Source of the DNA: Ignavibacteria bacterium
GTDB taxonomy: Bacteria; Bacteroidota; Ignavibacteria; Ch128b
NCBI GenBank assembly: GCA_013177855.1
Contig: JABLYA010000003.1
Span: 22,804 to 86,803, forward strand
Direction of reading: 5' to 3'
DNA: 64,000 nt
Shown here piece after piece: positions 38,239 through 46,912 of this stretch (the first letter of the stretch is position 1; each line of letters starts with the position of its first letter). A program made the position numbers and the translations under genes. The notes under the pieces were generated by a model. The model was not told where the DNA came from. It searched no databases and was given only the letters and a program-made list of their open reading frames with translations.

Positions 38239-38407
38239 TGTCGTTGTTTATTTGAAGATTATTATTAATTACAAAATTATCTAATTCTTCTCTCGTATCA
38301 AAATTTATAACTTGAATATCATCTTCTGTAAATACAGATGAGTTGGTTACAATATCCCATTTATCTCCGTTTTGCACTAAAGCATGGTTACAAAGTACTA
38401 TTTTCAT
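38210..38407 (-). CDS. small acidic hypothetical protein
   Basis: A 65-residue acidic protein with a beta-alpha-like pattern (MKIVLCNHALV, then DDIQVINFDTREELDNFV). It lies between the repeat fibre and the lysis cassette and overlaps the 37-residue membrane protein gene. No family recognised. Confidence 0.5.
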   Translation of the reverse strand: MKIVLCNHALVQNGDKWDIVTNSSVFTEDDIQVINFDTREELDNFVINNNLQINNDNEMDQNFPG

Positions 38408-38424
38408 ATCTATTCAGTTTTTAG

Positions 38425-38937
38425 TTATGCACTTAAAGTAACAATTGTAATATTTTTTGCAACTTTTAACGCATTCACTGCATCAATTACAGATTGCGGA
38501 GGGTTGGCATAATTCAAATAATCACCAATTGTAATGCTTGAGGGTAAGCTTCCTACTCTGTTTTTTAGACTATTTAATATCGTAATCATTTCACCATCAG
38601 TTATTTTTGAAACCCTCCAATTGTACATACTAAATGCAATAAAATTTGAACTCCCAGAAAAATCATTAGATGTATAATCAATTGCATTACTGTTTAAAGT
38701 TAAACAAGTTAAATTATTTGGCAGCAACCCATTATATGTCCAATATATATTATTGCCGAATAAAAACCAAGTAGTTACCCCACTCGGTGGAGCCCCATTA
38801 TATGTCCAATATATATTATCGCCGCTTAAATACCAATAAGTTACCCCACTCGGAGGTGCTCCGTTGTATGTCCAATATATATTATCGCATCTTAAATACC
38901 AATAAATTACCCCACTCGGAGGTGCTCCGTTGATGTC
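38425..38937 (-). pseudogene. 3' part of leucine-rich-repeat tail fibre (frameshifted)
   Basis: This frame continues the repeat domain of the upstream 550-residue frame after a 1-nt deletion. It has three full repeat units of the type PPSGVTYWYLSGDNIYWTY, a degenerate unit, and a C-terminal cap (about 80 residues, SKITDGEMITILNSLKNRVG and PPQSVIDAVNALKVAKNI). The frame begins at a TTG inside a repeat and has no ATG or leader of its own, so it is most likely the separated tail of one original gene of about 710 residues. It could be rejoined by frameshifting, or the break could be an assembly or sequencing error or a real phase-variable state. Confidence 0.75.
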
Positions 38938-39190
38938 CAATATATATTATTGCCGAATAAAAACCAAGTAGTTACCCCACTAGGTGGAGCCCCAATATAT
39001 GTCCAATATATATTATTGCCCGCTAAAGACCAAGTAGTTACCCCACTCGGTGGAGCCCCAATATATGTCCAATATATATTATTGCCGAATAAATACCAAT
39101 AAGTTACCCCACTCGGTGGAGCCCCATTATATGTCCAATATATATTATCGCCGCTTAAATACCAATAAGTTACCCCACTCGGCATATCTC
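38735..39190 (-). repeat. seven tandem 66-bp repeats coding leucine-rich-type units
   Basis: Near-identical 66-bp units start at 38735, 38801, 38867, about 38933, 38998, 39064 and 39130. Each encodes 22 residues of the type GAPPSGVTYWYLSGDNIYWTY. The spacing is exactly 66 except between the fourth and fifth copies (65), where one base is missing at about 38932/38933. Units differ mainly at the residues after GVT and in the YLSGD/FLFGN stretch, in a mosaic order. Confidence 0.95.
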
Positions 39191-40559
39191 CGTATACATA
39201 GATATAACCAACTGGAAAGTTTTCTCTGAATGTAGTAAGATTTTTAAATTCGGCAACATTTACATATACATTAGGCGAATTTTCCGGTATATCTACAAAA
39301 GAAGCCGAAGTTGTGCCTAATTGAGTAACAACATTTTTCTGTATATATATATAACCAGCACCGGAAATACATTTAAAATATAGAGTATTTGCACCACTTA
39401 TTAAATTAGCGGTTGTTGTTTCATTACTTCCATCACTACTGCAAAAACGTACATTACCTTCAGCAGTAATTGTAATAGCTGAATTTGTTGTAACACGAAA
39501 AGTTGCAATTCCACTACCATCACCAGAAGATACACAATAAATACCTGCTAAATAAGTACAATTATCATGACCTTTTATTACTCCTGGTGTAAATACTTTG
39601 GAAGTGCTACTTAAATTTGAACATTCTACAACATCAAAATTAGCAGAAAGACTATTAATCAAACTTATTGATTGTGTTTGATTACTTAAGTTAATGAATT
39701 GAAAATATGTGGATGAAGTAGTTCTTGTTGATTGTAATGTTGGATAACTTATCTTATCTAAATACTGTGTTGAATTGTTTGTTTCTAATATTATAACTCC
39801 TACTTTTTGTAAACTACTAACACGTACACTTATTTCTGTATTAACATTATCAATAAATGTAGATGTTACGTTATCGAATTGAATATTATCTTTGGTATAA
39901 TTAAATGTTAACCCTATTGTTTTTATAGTACCTTTAAAATTTAAATATAAAGGATCTGTAATATTAGTTGTAGGATTTAATACATTTATGACATTTGCTT
40001 GTTTATATTGTACTTTTCCATAACTATCGTTCCAAACAGCATTATAAACTAAACCATAAGTTATTTTAGATGGTGTTCCAACAAATGTTACAAATCTACT
40101 TGTACTTACTAATGTGGTTAATTGAGATAACTCAGATAGATTGATAGTTATCTTAGGGCCACTACCATAATGAAATATACCTACTTCATTTACATCTCCA
40201 ATTTTTATAACATTCATTCTACTTGAAACCTGAATATATCCACTAGTTTTACCTAAATCTAATCCAAAATAAACTACAGTACTACCTGTATTTAATGTAA
40301 CAGTAGTAGTAGGAGATGATTTGTTAAATCCACTATAAAAGTTACCATCACTAATAGTTAATGTAGTTGTATTACTAACTGTAATATATAATCTACAAAC
40401 ATCATCAGGACTTTCTGCTTCAAGTGGCCAAATAACAGAATAATCTGTATTTATAGCTGCATTTACTTTATCTTCTAATGTGCTTAATCTATTATTAAGA
40501 CTTGAAGATAATTCATCTGATCTTAGTTTACCAAGTATAGTATCAAATACTGTTCCCAT
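38907..40559 (-). CDS. leucine-rich-repeat tail fibre, 5' part
   Basis: A 550-residue frame. The N-terminus has a helical, probably trimerising segment (NRLSTLEDKVNAAIN), then a long Thr/Ser/Asn-rich beta region (about 50-450), then four copies of a 22-residue leucine-rich-type repeat. In the fourth copy the frame shifts and ends with an alien tail (STEHLRVG). A surface-exposed receptor-binding fibre is the likely role. It lies 2 bases after a small gene whose paralogue precedes the neighbouring tailspike. Confidence 0.75.
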   Translation of the reverse strand: MGTVFDTILGKLRSDELSSSLNNRLSTLEDKVNAAINTDYSVIWPLEAESPDDVCRLYITVSNTTTLTISDGNFYSGFNKSSPTTTVTLNTGSTVVYFGLDLGKTSGYIQVSSRMNVIKIGDVNEVGIFHYGSGPKITINLSELSQLTTLVSTSRFVTFVGTPSKITYGLVYNAVWNDSYGKVQYKQANVINVLNPTTNITDPLYLNFKGTIKTIGLTFNYTKDNIQFDNVTSTFIDNVNTEISVRVSSLQKVGVIILETNNSTQYLDKISYPTLQSTRTTSSTYFQFINLSNQTQSISLINSLSANFDVVECSNLSSTSKVFTPGVIKGHDNCTYLAGIYCVSSGDGSGIATFRVTTNSAITITAEGNVRFCSSDGSNETTTANLISGANTLYFKCISGAGYIYIQKNVVTQLGTTSASFVDIPENSPNVYVNVAEFKNLTTFRENFPVGYIYVYGDMPSGVTYWYLSGDNIYWTYNGAPPSGVTYWYLFGNNIYWTYIGAPPSGVTTWSLAGNNIYWTYIGAPPSGVTTWFLFGNNIYWTSTEHLRVG

Positions 40560-40561
40560 AA

Positions 40562-40825
40562 CTATTCCTTAAATTTATAGTTATAATTAGCATAGTTAGC
40601 TGCAATTTTATCATACGCATCTGTTCCTTCAGCATATTCTTTAAAAGTCCAGTTGTCGCTTTTTCTATATCTTATAATTTTATAGGTATTGCTATTAATA
40701 GAAGTAGTTCCAGGTAAAGCATACATAACATAAGTGTTATCACCATCTTCTACTACTATATCAGGGGATGTATCAGAAAATCCCATGAACTTTACAAACA
40801 TTTTATAGAAATCGTTTGTATTCAT
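40562..40825 (-). CDS. small fibre-associated protein, paralogue B
   Basis: An 87-residue protein sharing its architecture with the protein at 42776-43069: an N-terminal helix (MNTNDFYKMFVKFM), two beta strands (SPDIVVEDGDNTYVMYALPG, then YKIIRYRK) and a C-terminal block EYAEGTDAYDKIA followed by YANYNYKFKE. Both paralogues sit directly upstream of a receptor-binding protein gene. A fibre adaptor or assembly chaperone is a reasonable guess; no known family is recognised. Confidence 0.65.
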   Translation of the reverse strand: MNTNDFYKMFVKFMGFSDTSPDIVVEDGDNTYVMYALPGTTSINSNTYKIIRYRKSDNWTFKEYAEGTDAYDKIAANYANYNYKFKE

Positions 40826-40844
40826 AGCTAAATTTTTTTGTTTT

Positions 40845-40852
40845 CAAATGTA
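40845..40852 (-). promoter_or_regulatory. candidate promoter for the repeat-fibre module
   Basis: In the 54-base gap after the tailspike gene the minus strand reads TACATTTG, a match to TAnnTTTG, about 20 bases upstream of the paralogue B start. A TTTG lies about 23 bases further upstream, a little farther than the usual -33 spacing. It could give the repeat-fibre and lysis genes their own transcript. Confidence 0.4.
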
Positions 40853-40879
40853 CTAAAAATTTTGTTAAAATGTATCAAA

Positions 40880-42769
40880 TTAAGTAGGTGATACCATTGT
40901 CAATTGAAAATATGTTATAAAATATATTTCATTGACATCGTCTATACATTGTATTTTTATAGCATTGGGTAAAGTAGTACTAAGTGTTCCACCTAACATG
41001 TGTACTGTATTTGCCCAAGACAGAGTTGCACTACCTAAAGGTGGTAATAAAATAATAACAGTTTTATTTCTTATTGGATTTTGTAGTGTGTATAATAAAT
41101 GTACATTTCTTAAAGGTGCATTTCCACTTGATATAAAAACATCATATTTACTAAAGTCAATAAACAAATCTTGTGTTTGGTCAAATACTCTTTTAAAGCT
41201 CCATTTTGTATTTCCCCATCTAATTAAAGTATTTTTACCAACATTATAAACAGGGCATGCATCATCAGCTGTATTATATTCTGTTACGTAAGGTTTACCA
41301 CTTGCTGGAACAACAGAACCATCTGTATATGGATTAAAGTCTATAGTACAATCTAAAGGATAATCAGTTCCTACATTTTCTATTCTAATATCAAATCTTC
41401 CAGCAAATGTATTTTCAGAAGACATTGCTGTTCGTGGAGATAATATCTGAATGTATCTTGCATTACCCATTATTCTAAAATGAGCTGCTAAAGAAGATGT
41501 ACTTCCTGCTTCACCTATTAAACTTGCATTTATAGAATATGGACCATTTAGCAAAATATTTCTACCTCCACTTATAACATAACTTGTTCCTCTGAATATA
41601 TCTCTATAATCAACAGAGCAGTCATCTATAATAGTACCATTTTTATTAACTATTCTTGAGTTACTATATCCACTGCCAAATATTGCATCTCCACTACCTT
41701 TATTAATACAATTTTCAGCACCACTTCCAAATAGAGTTACTGCTGAACAACTCCTGAACCAATATCCAACACCTGAAAATTCTGCTGCAGATGCTAATAT
41801 ACTTGAATAAGCTACATTCTGTAAACAAAATCCAGCAAGATGTGCAGAAGATACATATGTAGCATCTATAACTATTGATGTACCACCTCTAATATATATT
41901 CCATGTTTCCCAGCTTTAGAAACTCTTACATTAGTGATACGAGATATAATAGGTGTATCAACATAGATAGCATGTGCTACTGTACCTTCAATATAAACAT
42001 TATTAATTACAAGGTTATTAATATTATTTCCAGATGATGTAGAATCAGGATCTGTTTTTTCTAAGAATATACCCCCAGCACCTGTAAAAGTACCTTCATT
42101 TTGATTATATGCAGATCTTATTCCTAATAAATCAAATCCTTCAAATCTAAGCTGATTTGCTCCTAATGATTTAATATGATATCCACCATTAGTATATCCA
42201 GTATCTATTTCCATTATAAATTTAGTAGGGCCATTCAAATTATCAGTATTCGATGATCTACCATATCCAATAATACTAACATTATTTGATGTTATATAAA
42301 ATATATGGCTTGTACGTCCTCTAGCTTTGAACTTAATAGTAATATTACCAAACAATAAGGTTAAAGGTTTATCTATATTTACAGTACCAAGACTTGAATC
42401 TATATAATGTATATCAGTCCATCCTGTAAAATCTAATACATCACCTTGGACAGCATTGTTTATAGCATTTCTCAAAGCTGTATCAAAATCACCTACTACT
42501 GGAATAAAAATAGTTGAAGTTAATTTTGGTAATGGTTTCCATTTAGCAGTTTGTGATTCAACAGTTAAAATATTATTTTCTAATTCTGGACTTATAGTAG
42601 GTAATTCTTTTAAAGATAATTGCTGATTAGTATATGTATTTGCTTGTTGTAAAATATATTGATCTTGTGTATCTACATACACTTTTGTTACATCACCAGA
42701 AGTACCACCACCATTTTGTGGTATAATGCTTTCTATTATTCCAGTAAGTAATGGGACGTTAGTAGCCAT
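40880..42769 (-). CDS. beta-helix tailspike / receptor-binding protein
   Basis: A 629-residue protein. After a short N-terminal part (residues 1-100, with a coiled QQANTYTNQQLSLKE segment probably for attachment), residues about 120-420 show repeated parallel beta-helix rungs of the pectate-lyase type (NNLVINNVYIEG, TNVRVSKAGKHGIYI, STSSGNNI). The C-terminal about 200 residues form a separate beta domain. Beta-helix spikes bind or cut surface polysaccharide; no lyase or hydrolase catalytic pair can be named here. It follows small paralogue A by 6 bases, so the pair forms one module. Confidence 0.75.
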   Translation of the reverse strand: MATNVPLLTGIIESIIPQNGGGTSGDVTKVYVDTQDQYILQQANTYTNQQLSLKELPTISPELENNILTVESQTAKWKPLPKLTSTIFIPVVGDFDTALRNAINNAVQGDVLDFTGWTDIHYIDSSLGTVNIDKPLTLLFGNITIKFKARGRTSHIFYITSNNVSIIGYGRSSNTDNLNGPTKFIMEIDTGYTNGGYHIKSLGANQLRFEGFDLLGIRSAYNQNEGTFTGAGGIFLEKTDPDSTSSGNNINNLVINNVYIEGTVAHAIYVDTPIISRITNVRVSKAGKHGIYIRGGTSIVIDATYVSSAHLAGFCLQNVAYSSILASAAEFSGVGYWFRSCSAVTLFGSGAENCINKGSGDAIFGSGYSNSRIVNKNGTIIDDCSVDYRDIFRGTSYVISGGRNILLNGPYSINASLIGEAGSTSSLAAHFRIMGNARYIQILSPRTAMSSENTFAGRFDIRIENVGTDYPLDCTIDFNPYTDGSVVPASGKPYVTEYNTADDACPVYNVGKNTLIRWGNTKWSFKRVFDQTQDLFIDFSKYDVFISSGNAPLRNVHLLYTLQNPIRNKTVIILLPPLGSATLSWANTVHMLGGTLSTTLPNAIKIQCIDDVNEIYFITYFQLTMVSPT

Positions 42770-42775
42770 TTTTAC

Positions 42776-43069
42776 TTAAGGTATTAAAAATTTATAATTA
42801 TAACTTTCGTATAAATTACCTATCTTATTAAAAGCCATATCTCCTTCTGCAAATGTCTTTATTGTAATATTTTCATTATTACTACCTACAGTTTCCTCAT
42901 ATCTGATGATCATCCAATTAGGATCAAATAGAGAAATAGTTCCCTTTTTACAATACAGCAAGTATGTAAAATTTTCTTTTTTTATAATAACATCAGGACT
43001 TAGAATTAAGTTATCTAAGTTATATGTTATTTTAGTTATGCTTTTTATAAATTCTTCTACTGGTATCAT
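42776..43069 (-). CDS. small fibre-associated protein, paralogue A
   Basis: A 97-residue protein related to the one at 40562-40825. Shared parts are an N-terminal helix (VEEFIKSITKI), strands with a FTYLLYCKKG/TYVMYALPG counterpart, IIRYEE against IIRYRK, and the C-terminal FAEGDMAFNKIG with YESYNYKFLIP. It directly precedes the tailspike gene and overlaps the end of the upstream membrane-protein gene by 38 bases. Role unknown; adaptor, capping protein or chaperone for the spike are candidates. Confidence 0.65.
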   Translation of the reverse strand: MIPVEEFIKSITKITYNLDNLILSPDVIIKKENFTYLLYCKKGTISLFDPNWMIIRYEETVGSNNENITIKTFAEGDMAFNKIGNLYESYNYKFLIP

Positions 43070-43340
43070 GATTTTTATTTTTTAAGTTATATTGTTCGTA
43101 TGAATCTCCTTTTACTTTTCCATAGACAGCAGATAGAAATAAAGTACTTATAGATATAATTAATGTAGTAATACCATACAAATCTGTTTCTATTTTTAGA
43201 TCTGTAAATAAATCTATTATCAATATTATAACCACCAATGAAAGTAACAATACAGACATAAAAGTAATAAGGACAAGCCCAAAACTTTTTGAGCTTATCC
43301 CATTATTATTAGTTATTAACTTTTCAATAAATTTTAACAT
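43032..43340 (-). CDS. two-pass membrane protein, holin-like
   Basis: A 102-residue protein from ATG 43340 (an upstream in-frame TTG is less likely). Two membrane segments are visible (about 24-44, VLITFMSVLLLSLVVIILII, and 55-75), followed by a polar, basic tail. The arrangement (short polar start with SSKSFG, two helices, charged C-terminus) resembles small holin-like proteins of Bacteroidota phages. It lies in a group of fibre and membrane genes upstream of the tailspike, away from the main lysis cassette. Confidence 0.55.
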   Translation of the reverse strand: MLKFIEKLITNNNGISSKSFGLVLITFMSVLLLSLVVIILIIDLFTDLKIETDLYGITTLIISISTLFLSAVYGKVKGDSYEQYNLKNKNHDTSRRIYKKHN

Positions 43341-43341
43341 A

Positions 43342-43824
43342 CTAATCAAACTTTATCCAATCTGCAATTAAACTTAATTGTTCTAAACTAATATCTTGAG
43401 GAACATCTTTTTCATTAATTTTATGGAAATTGATATCACAGTCTTGTTCAATAAATGTTGAAAACTCTTTCATAACAGTCTCAAAAGCTTCCATATCTTC
43501 CTTATATTTGTCTACCAATTTTAACATCTCGTTTTTAAAGTTTTCATCTTCACTATCTATTTCATACTTCAACAAATTATCTTCTTGTTTAGAATAGATA
43601 GGTTCCCCTTTTTCATCTTTTTTAGCATACTTAGACAATAATTCTTTCTTTTCTTCAAAAAACTTATTTACCTTTTCCAATAAATTGTAATAAGTTTTTG
43701 CAATTTCGAGATGTTCTTCAATAAGCTTAAAGTTTAAATACATGGTTTTAACAAACTTAAAACCTTTTAATTTTAAGAAACTGTTTTTGGATTCTAAAAG
43801 AATCAGTAGGTCTTTGTTCTTCAT
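43342..43824 (-). CDS. helical hypothetical protein, DUF1617-like pattern
   Basis: A 160-residue soluble, almost entirely helical protein. The layout of an N-terminal helix pair, a KELLSKYAKKDEKGEPIYSK segment, and Glu/Lys-rich helices resembles the small phage proteins grouped as DUF1617, whose function is unknown. It ends one base before the membrane-protein gene start. Assignment is by pattern only. Confidence 0.5.
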   Translation of the reverse strand: MKNKDLLILLESKNSFLKLKGFKFVKTMYLNFKLIEEHLEIAKTYYNLLEKVNKFFEEKKELLSKYAKKDEKGEPIYSKQEDNLLKYEIDSEDENFKNEMLKLVDKYKEDMEAFETVMKEFSTFIEQDCDINFHKINEKDVPQDISLEQLSLIADWIKFD

Positions 43825-43832
43825 ACTTTTGT

Positions 43833-44084
43833 TTAATTTTTACGTTTTTTAAAGCGTTTTATTAATTTTCCAATATAATTGATTATGGATATGATGGCAA
43901 CTATTGAGGTTAAACCCCATACTATTAATTGCATTATTTTAGACACATAATCAATATGTGAATAATTATATTGCAAATATATTAAATTATTTATTAAATT
44001 AGGAATATATCCAAATATACTACCAGAAATAGTAAGTAAAGTTGATTTAGTAGAATTATTTATAATATCAAATAATGTTTGCAT
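43833..44084 (-). CDS. small membrane protein
   Basis: An 83-residue protein with one clear membrane segment (about 50-70, LIVWGLTSIVAIISIINYI), a weaker hydrophobic stretch at the N-terminus, and a strongly basic C-terminus (KLIKRFKKRKN). Positive-inside topology puts the tail in the cytoplasm. It lies between a fibre gene and the helical gene. A holin or superinfection role is possible but not shown. Confidence 0.5.
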   Translation of the reverse strand: MQTLFDIINNSTKSTLLTISGSIFGYIPNLINNLIYLQYNYSHIDYVSKIMQLIVWGLTSIVAIISIINYIGKLIKRFKKRKN

Positions 44085-44096
44085 AGTTATTATAAT

Positions 44097-45707
44097 TTAT
44101 GGTTCTAGTTCATATCCTTGAATATAAATATCTCTATAATTGTCCGAAGGATCCTTAATAGTCATATTTATTAATACTTCGGTACCAGTCGTTTTTATAG
44201 CATTTATAGTAGTTGAATTATTTACAATAGACATTAATTTAAATCCATAATCAGTATCTGTACATATAACATAATTTCCATATAAAACATTTTGTGTTCC
44301 AACATTTGTAGCATACATGGAACCATTACAACTAAATATATATTCTGAGGTTAATTTCTCACTATAAGGTAGCATAGCATGTGCTACATAATATGAAGAA
44401 TTTTTACCTAATTTAAAACCTTCTCCAGTTTGAGCTCTAAATGTATATTGATTTTCTATATATCCCACATAACCATTTATCTCAGATAGAGCACTAAACA
44501 AAATTAAAGTACTATCTGTATTTTGTATAATAGTCCCTGATTTATAAAAAGCTGCATCTACCCAAGTATTATAACCGTTTAAAATTTTTCTATCTTTATA
44601 TAATGACGGAAGTTGTGGTATAAATCCATTATTATTTTCAGTAGCTAATGTTAATAAAGAATCTACATAATTTTTTATAGCATGAACGTCTGCTATAATA
44701 AGGCTACTTACTCCATTTATGTCAGTTACAAGAGTATTTCTTGCTATATGACTTATTGTACATACTTCATTAGTTTGATCCTTTAATCCTATAGAACCAT
44801 TAAAAAGTAAAGCATATACAATGTCTAAAGGCATCTCTTGTGTACCAATATCTACATTATTACCAACTTTAACATGAGTATTAATTGTTATATACTCATT
44901 ATCAAAATACATTAAAGAATTATCTGTAATAGTTTTTATAGTAAGGCCACTACTTGGAACAAATAAAGTATTTAAAAATAATCCAATAACTGGGCTATTT
45001 TCTGTTCCAAAAAATATAGGAAAATCACTAAAAATCCTAAAAGCTGCTATATCTTGCGTAATATTTAACCCTGAAGGCGATGTTTCACTATTGACGTATT
45101 TTATTCCATTACTTATTAATGTTATATCATTTTCAGATTTTATAATGAAAGAATCTTCACTAAAAGCTAAAACTTGGTTTGGAGTTATAATACTAAATGG
45201 ATTACTATCTACAACAAAATCTCCATATATATGTACATCAGTTAATGTTAATAATCCAGTAGTTATAGATTGGGCTATATTATCTAAATAAGCTTTTACT
45301 ACTGAACTTGTGGGTATTTTTCTTGGATTATCAGTTAATTCTACAGTATCTAATACTATTGGATTTATATCTAAAAAATCTATAGTATTTTTACTTGTTA
45401 ATCCTGTAGAATCTATTTTTAAAAAGCCTATACTATTATATACCCTTAAAGAAGAGCTATCTAATACAATAGGGAAATTATTTAATGTAGTGTCTAATTG
45501 ATTTATATCTGTAAATAATGCTAGTGGTGTGGCTACATTACTTCTATTAGTAAAAAACGTTTTATAGTTAGAATTAAACCATAATCCTCCAATAGTGTTG
45601 TTTAATTCTATTGGTATACTAGCATCCGTATAATCATAGATTATAGGGCTTATTAATTTAGAAACCCCTTTAAAATCTAAATTCCCTTTTACTTCTATAT
45701 TAGTCAT
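44097..45707 (-). CDS. tail fibre / appendage protein
   Basis: A 536-residue beta-rich protein from ATG 45707 (an upstream TTG is less likely). It shows a phage-fibre style N-terminus (IEVKGNLDFKGVSKL and DASIPIELNNTIGGLWFNSN), repeated short strand-turn units rich in Ile, Asn, Thr and Ser, and a C-terminal domain that may fold as a head or knob. It begins 2 bases from the connector-like gene upstream. Probably a side fibre or a fibre that links connector proteins to the receptor-binding modules; the exact position in the virion is unknown. Confidence 0.6.
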   Translation of the reverse strand: MTNIEVKGNLDFKGVSKLISPIIYDYTDASIPIELNNTIGGLWFNSNYKTFFTNRSNVATPLALFTDINQLDTTLNNFPIVLDSSSLRVYNSIGFLKIDSTGLTSKNTIDFLDINPIVLDTVELTDNPRKIPTSSVVKAYLDNIAQSITTGLLTLTDVHIYGDFVVDSNPFSIITPNQVLAFSEDSFIIKSENDITLISNGIKYVNSETSPSGLNITQDIAAFRIFSDFPIFFGTENSPVIGLFLNTLFVPSSGLTIKTITDNSLMYFDNEYITINTHVKVGNNVDIGTQEMPLDIVYALLFNGSIGLKDQTNEVCTISHIARNTLVTDINGVSSLIIADVHAIKNYVDSLLTLATENNNGFIPQLPSLYKDRKILNGYNTWVDAAFYKSGTIIQNTDSTLILFSALSEINGYVGYIENQYTFRAQTGEGFKLGKNSSYYVAHAMLPYSEKLTSEYIFSCNGSMYATNVGTQNVLYGNYVICTDTDYGFKLMSIVNNSTTINAIKTTGTEVLINMTIKDPSDNYRDIYIQGYELEP

Positions 45708-45708
45708 A

Positions 45709-46320
45709 TTATTCAAAAACTATTTGTCCAGTTGTATGAGGAGGATAATTTAAAGTTATTAAAGTAGTGTTTTGATCAATATGTAAAATAGGAACTAATA
45801 AAACTTGTCCATTTAAATCATAAATATATACGTCTGGATAATATCCTTTATTATGGGTAAATTTGATATCTACCATATTTACCCCATCATTAACGTAATC
45901 TTCATAAGTTATATTAGAATCTATAATTCTATCATTAACATCAGTGTAGAACCTAAAAATAGTTTTCTGATTCATAGTGTTATCTGTTGGTAAACTAATA
46001 TAAATGGGAATATAAACATATTGTATATTGTTGTTATTGCTATAATAATTATCAAAATCTACTACAACTTTATAATCTCTTATATCTAGTAATTTTGATA
46101 AACTTAAAACAATATCATTAGTTTGTATATTATTAAATTTTATTGGGTCTTTTGCTTTATCTAAAGCCCATAAATACATTGTAGACAACTTCATTATACA
46201 TTCAAAATGTTCTGTTGGCTTTAATCCAGTTTTTAGCATTAATGAATAAATATATCCATAATTACCAAACTTTATTTTAGCCTTATTTATGAAATCTTGT
46301 AATGTTATTGAAGTTGCCAT
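45709..46320 (-). CDS. conserved virion connector-like protein
   Basis: A 203-residue protein with a helical N-terminal half (LQDFINKAKIKFGNYGYIY, ECIMKLSTMYLWALD) and a beta-rich C-terminal half ending in a Pro-rich strand (LNYPPHTTGQIVFE). It overlaps the upstream gene by 16 bases. Its place between the major structural protein and the fibre suggests a fibre-attachment or collar protein. No family recognised beyond crAss-like synteny. Confidence 0.55.
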   Translation of the reverse strand: MATSITLQDFINKAKIKFGNYGYIYSLMLKTGLKPTEHFECIMKLSTMYLWALDKAKDPIKFNNIQTNDIVLSLSKLLDIRDYKVVVDFDNYYSNNNNIQYVYIPIYISLPTDNTMNQKTIFRFYTDVNDRIIDSNITYEDYVNDGVNMVDIKFTHNKGYYPDVYIYDLNGQVLLVPILHIDQNTTLITLNYPPHTTGQIVFE

Positions 46321-46868
46321 GTTTCATCAATATTTATAATATTAGTTATCCTATCTAAAATTTCTCTAAACTCATTTATATTACCATATATTGAACTTTG
46401 AATTAAAGTTTGCATCAACATAAATAAACATTCAGTCTCTTTTATAAATGTTGAACAACAGTTATATGGATAATTATTTAATTTACTTGGAATTAATGCA
46501 ATTCTATGCATTACCTTACTTTGAACATTATACCAAGTTCCAATATAAAGCGTAAATGTATATGTTGAAATATTATCACTTACAACATAACTTACAAAAT
46601 AAGTGTCATCTGGAATAATTTCCCCATTTGGATAGTTTAAAACAAACCTTAAATATACATTATTAGGAGTGCTATTTAACTCATTCGTTACATCATAAGT
46701 CTGGACAAGAGTAGTAACATTATTTTGGTTTACACTCCATATAGTAATATTAGCTGATGTAACATCTGATCTATTTATATTCCCATTAACACCCCAATCA
46801 GATACTTCTTCAAATACAAAATCTGTATATGAAGTATAGATAGGAACTATTTTTAAGTTTAAAGCCAT
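46305..46868 (-). CDS. conserved virion protein, fibre/collar candidate
   Basis: A 187-residue protein starting at ATG 46868; the in-frame TTG at 46889 lies inside a hairpin and is unlikely. The N-terminal about 115 residues look like an immunoglobulin-like beta domain (TSANITIWSVNQNNVTTLVQ, then YVVSDNISTYTFTLYIGTW); the rest is helical with a CC pair (YNCCSTFIKETECLFMLM). It lies downstream of a strong hairpin and a promoter-like box, so its expression may be set apart from that of the upstream major protein. Confidence 0.55.
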   Translation of the reverse strand: MALNLKIVPIYTSYTDFVFEEVSDWGVNGNINRSDVTSANITIWSVNQNNVTTLVQTYDVTNELNSTPNNVYLRFVLNYPNGEIIPDDTYFVSYVVSDNISTYTFTLYIGTWYNVQSKVMHRIALIPSKLNNYPYNCCSTFIKETECLFMLMQTLIQSSIYGNINEFREILDRITNIINIDETWQLQ

Positions 46869-46885
46869 AATTTTTAGAATTAAAT

Positions 46886-46912
46886 GCAAAGGGGGAATGT
46901 TACCCCCTTTGC
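46886..46912 (-). terminator. perfect 10-bp hairpin after a major structural gene
   Basis: GCAAAGGGGG (46886-46895) and CCCCCTTTGC (46903-46912) pair perfectly around a 7-nt loop, a GC-rich hairpin that stands out in this AT-rich DNA. It lies in the only 115-base gap in this part of the operon, after the major structural gene at 46984-48276. On the minus strand it is followed by ATTTAATTCT, a weak T-tract, so it may be a partial terminator or an RNA-stability element. Confidence 0.6.

Noticed and set aside
38735..39190. Regularly spaced repeats as a CRISPR array
   Set aside because: The 66-bp units are directly adjacent coding repeats with no unique spacers, and they translate into a clear repeat protein.
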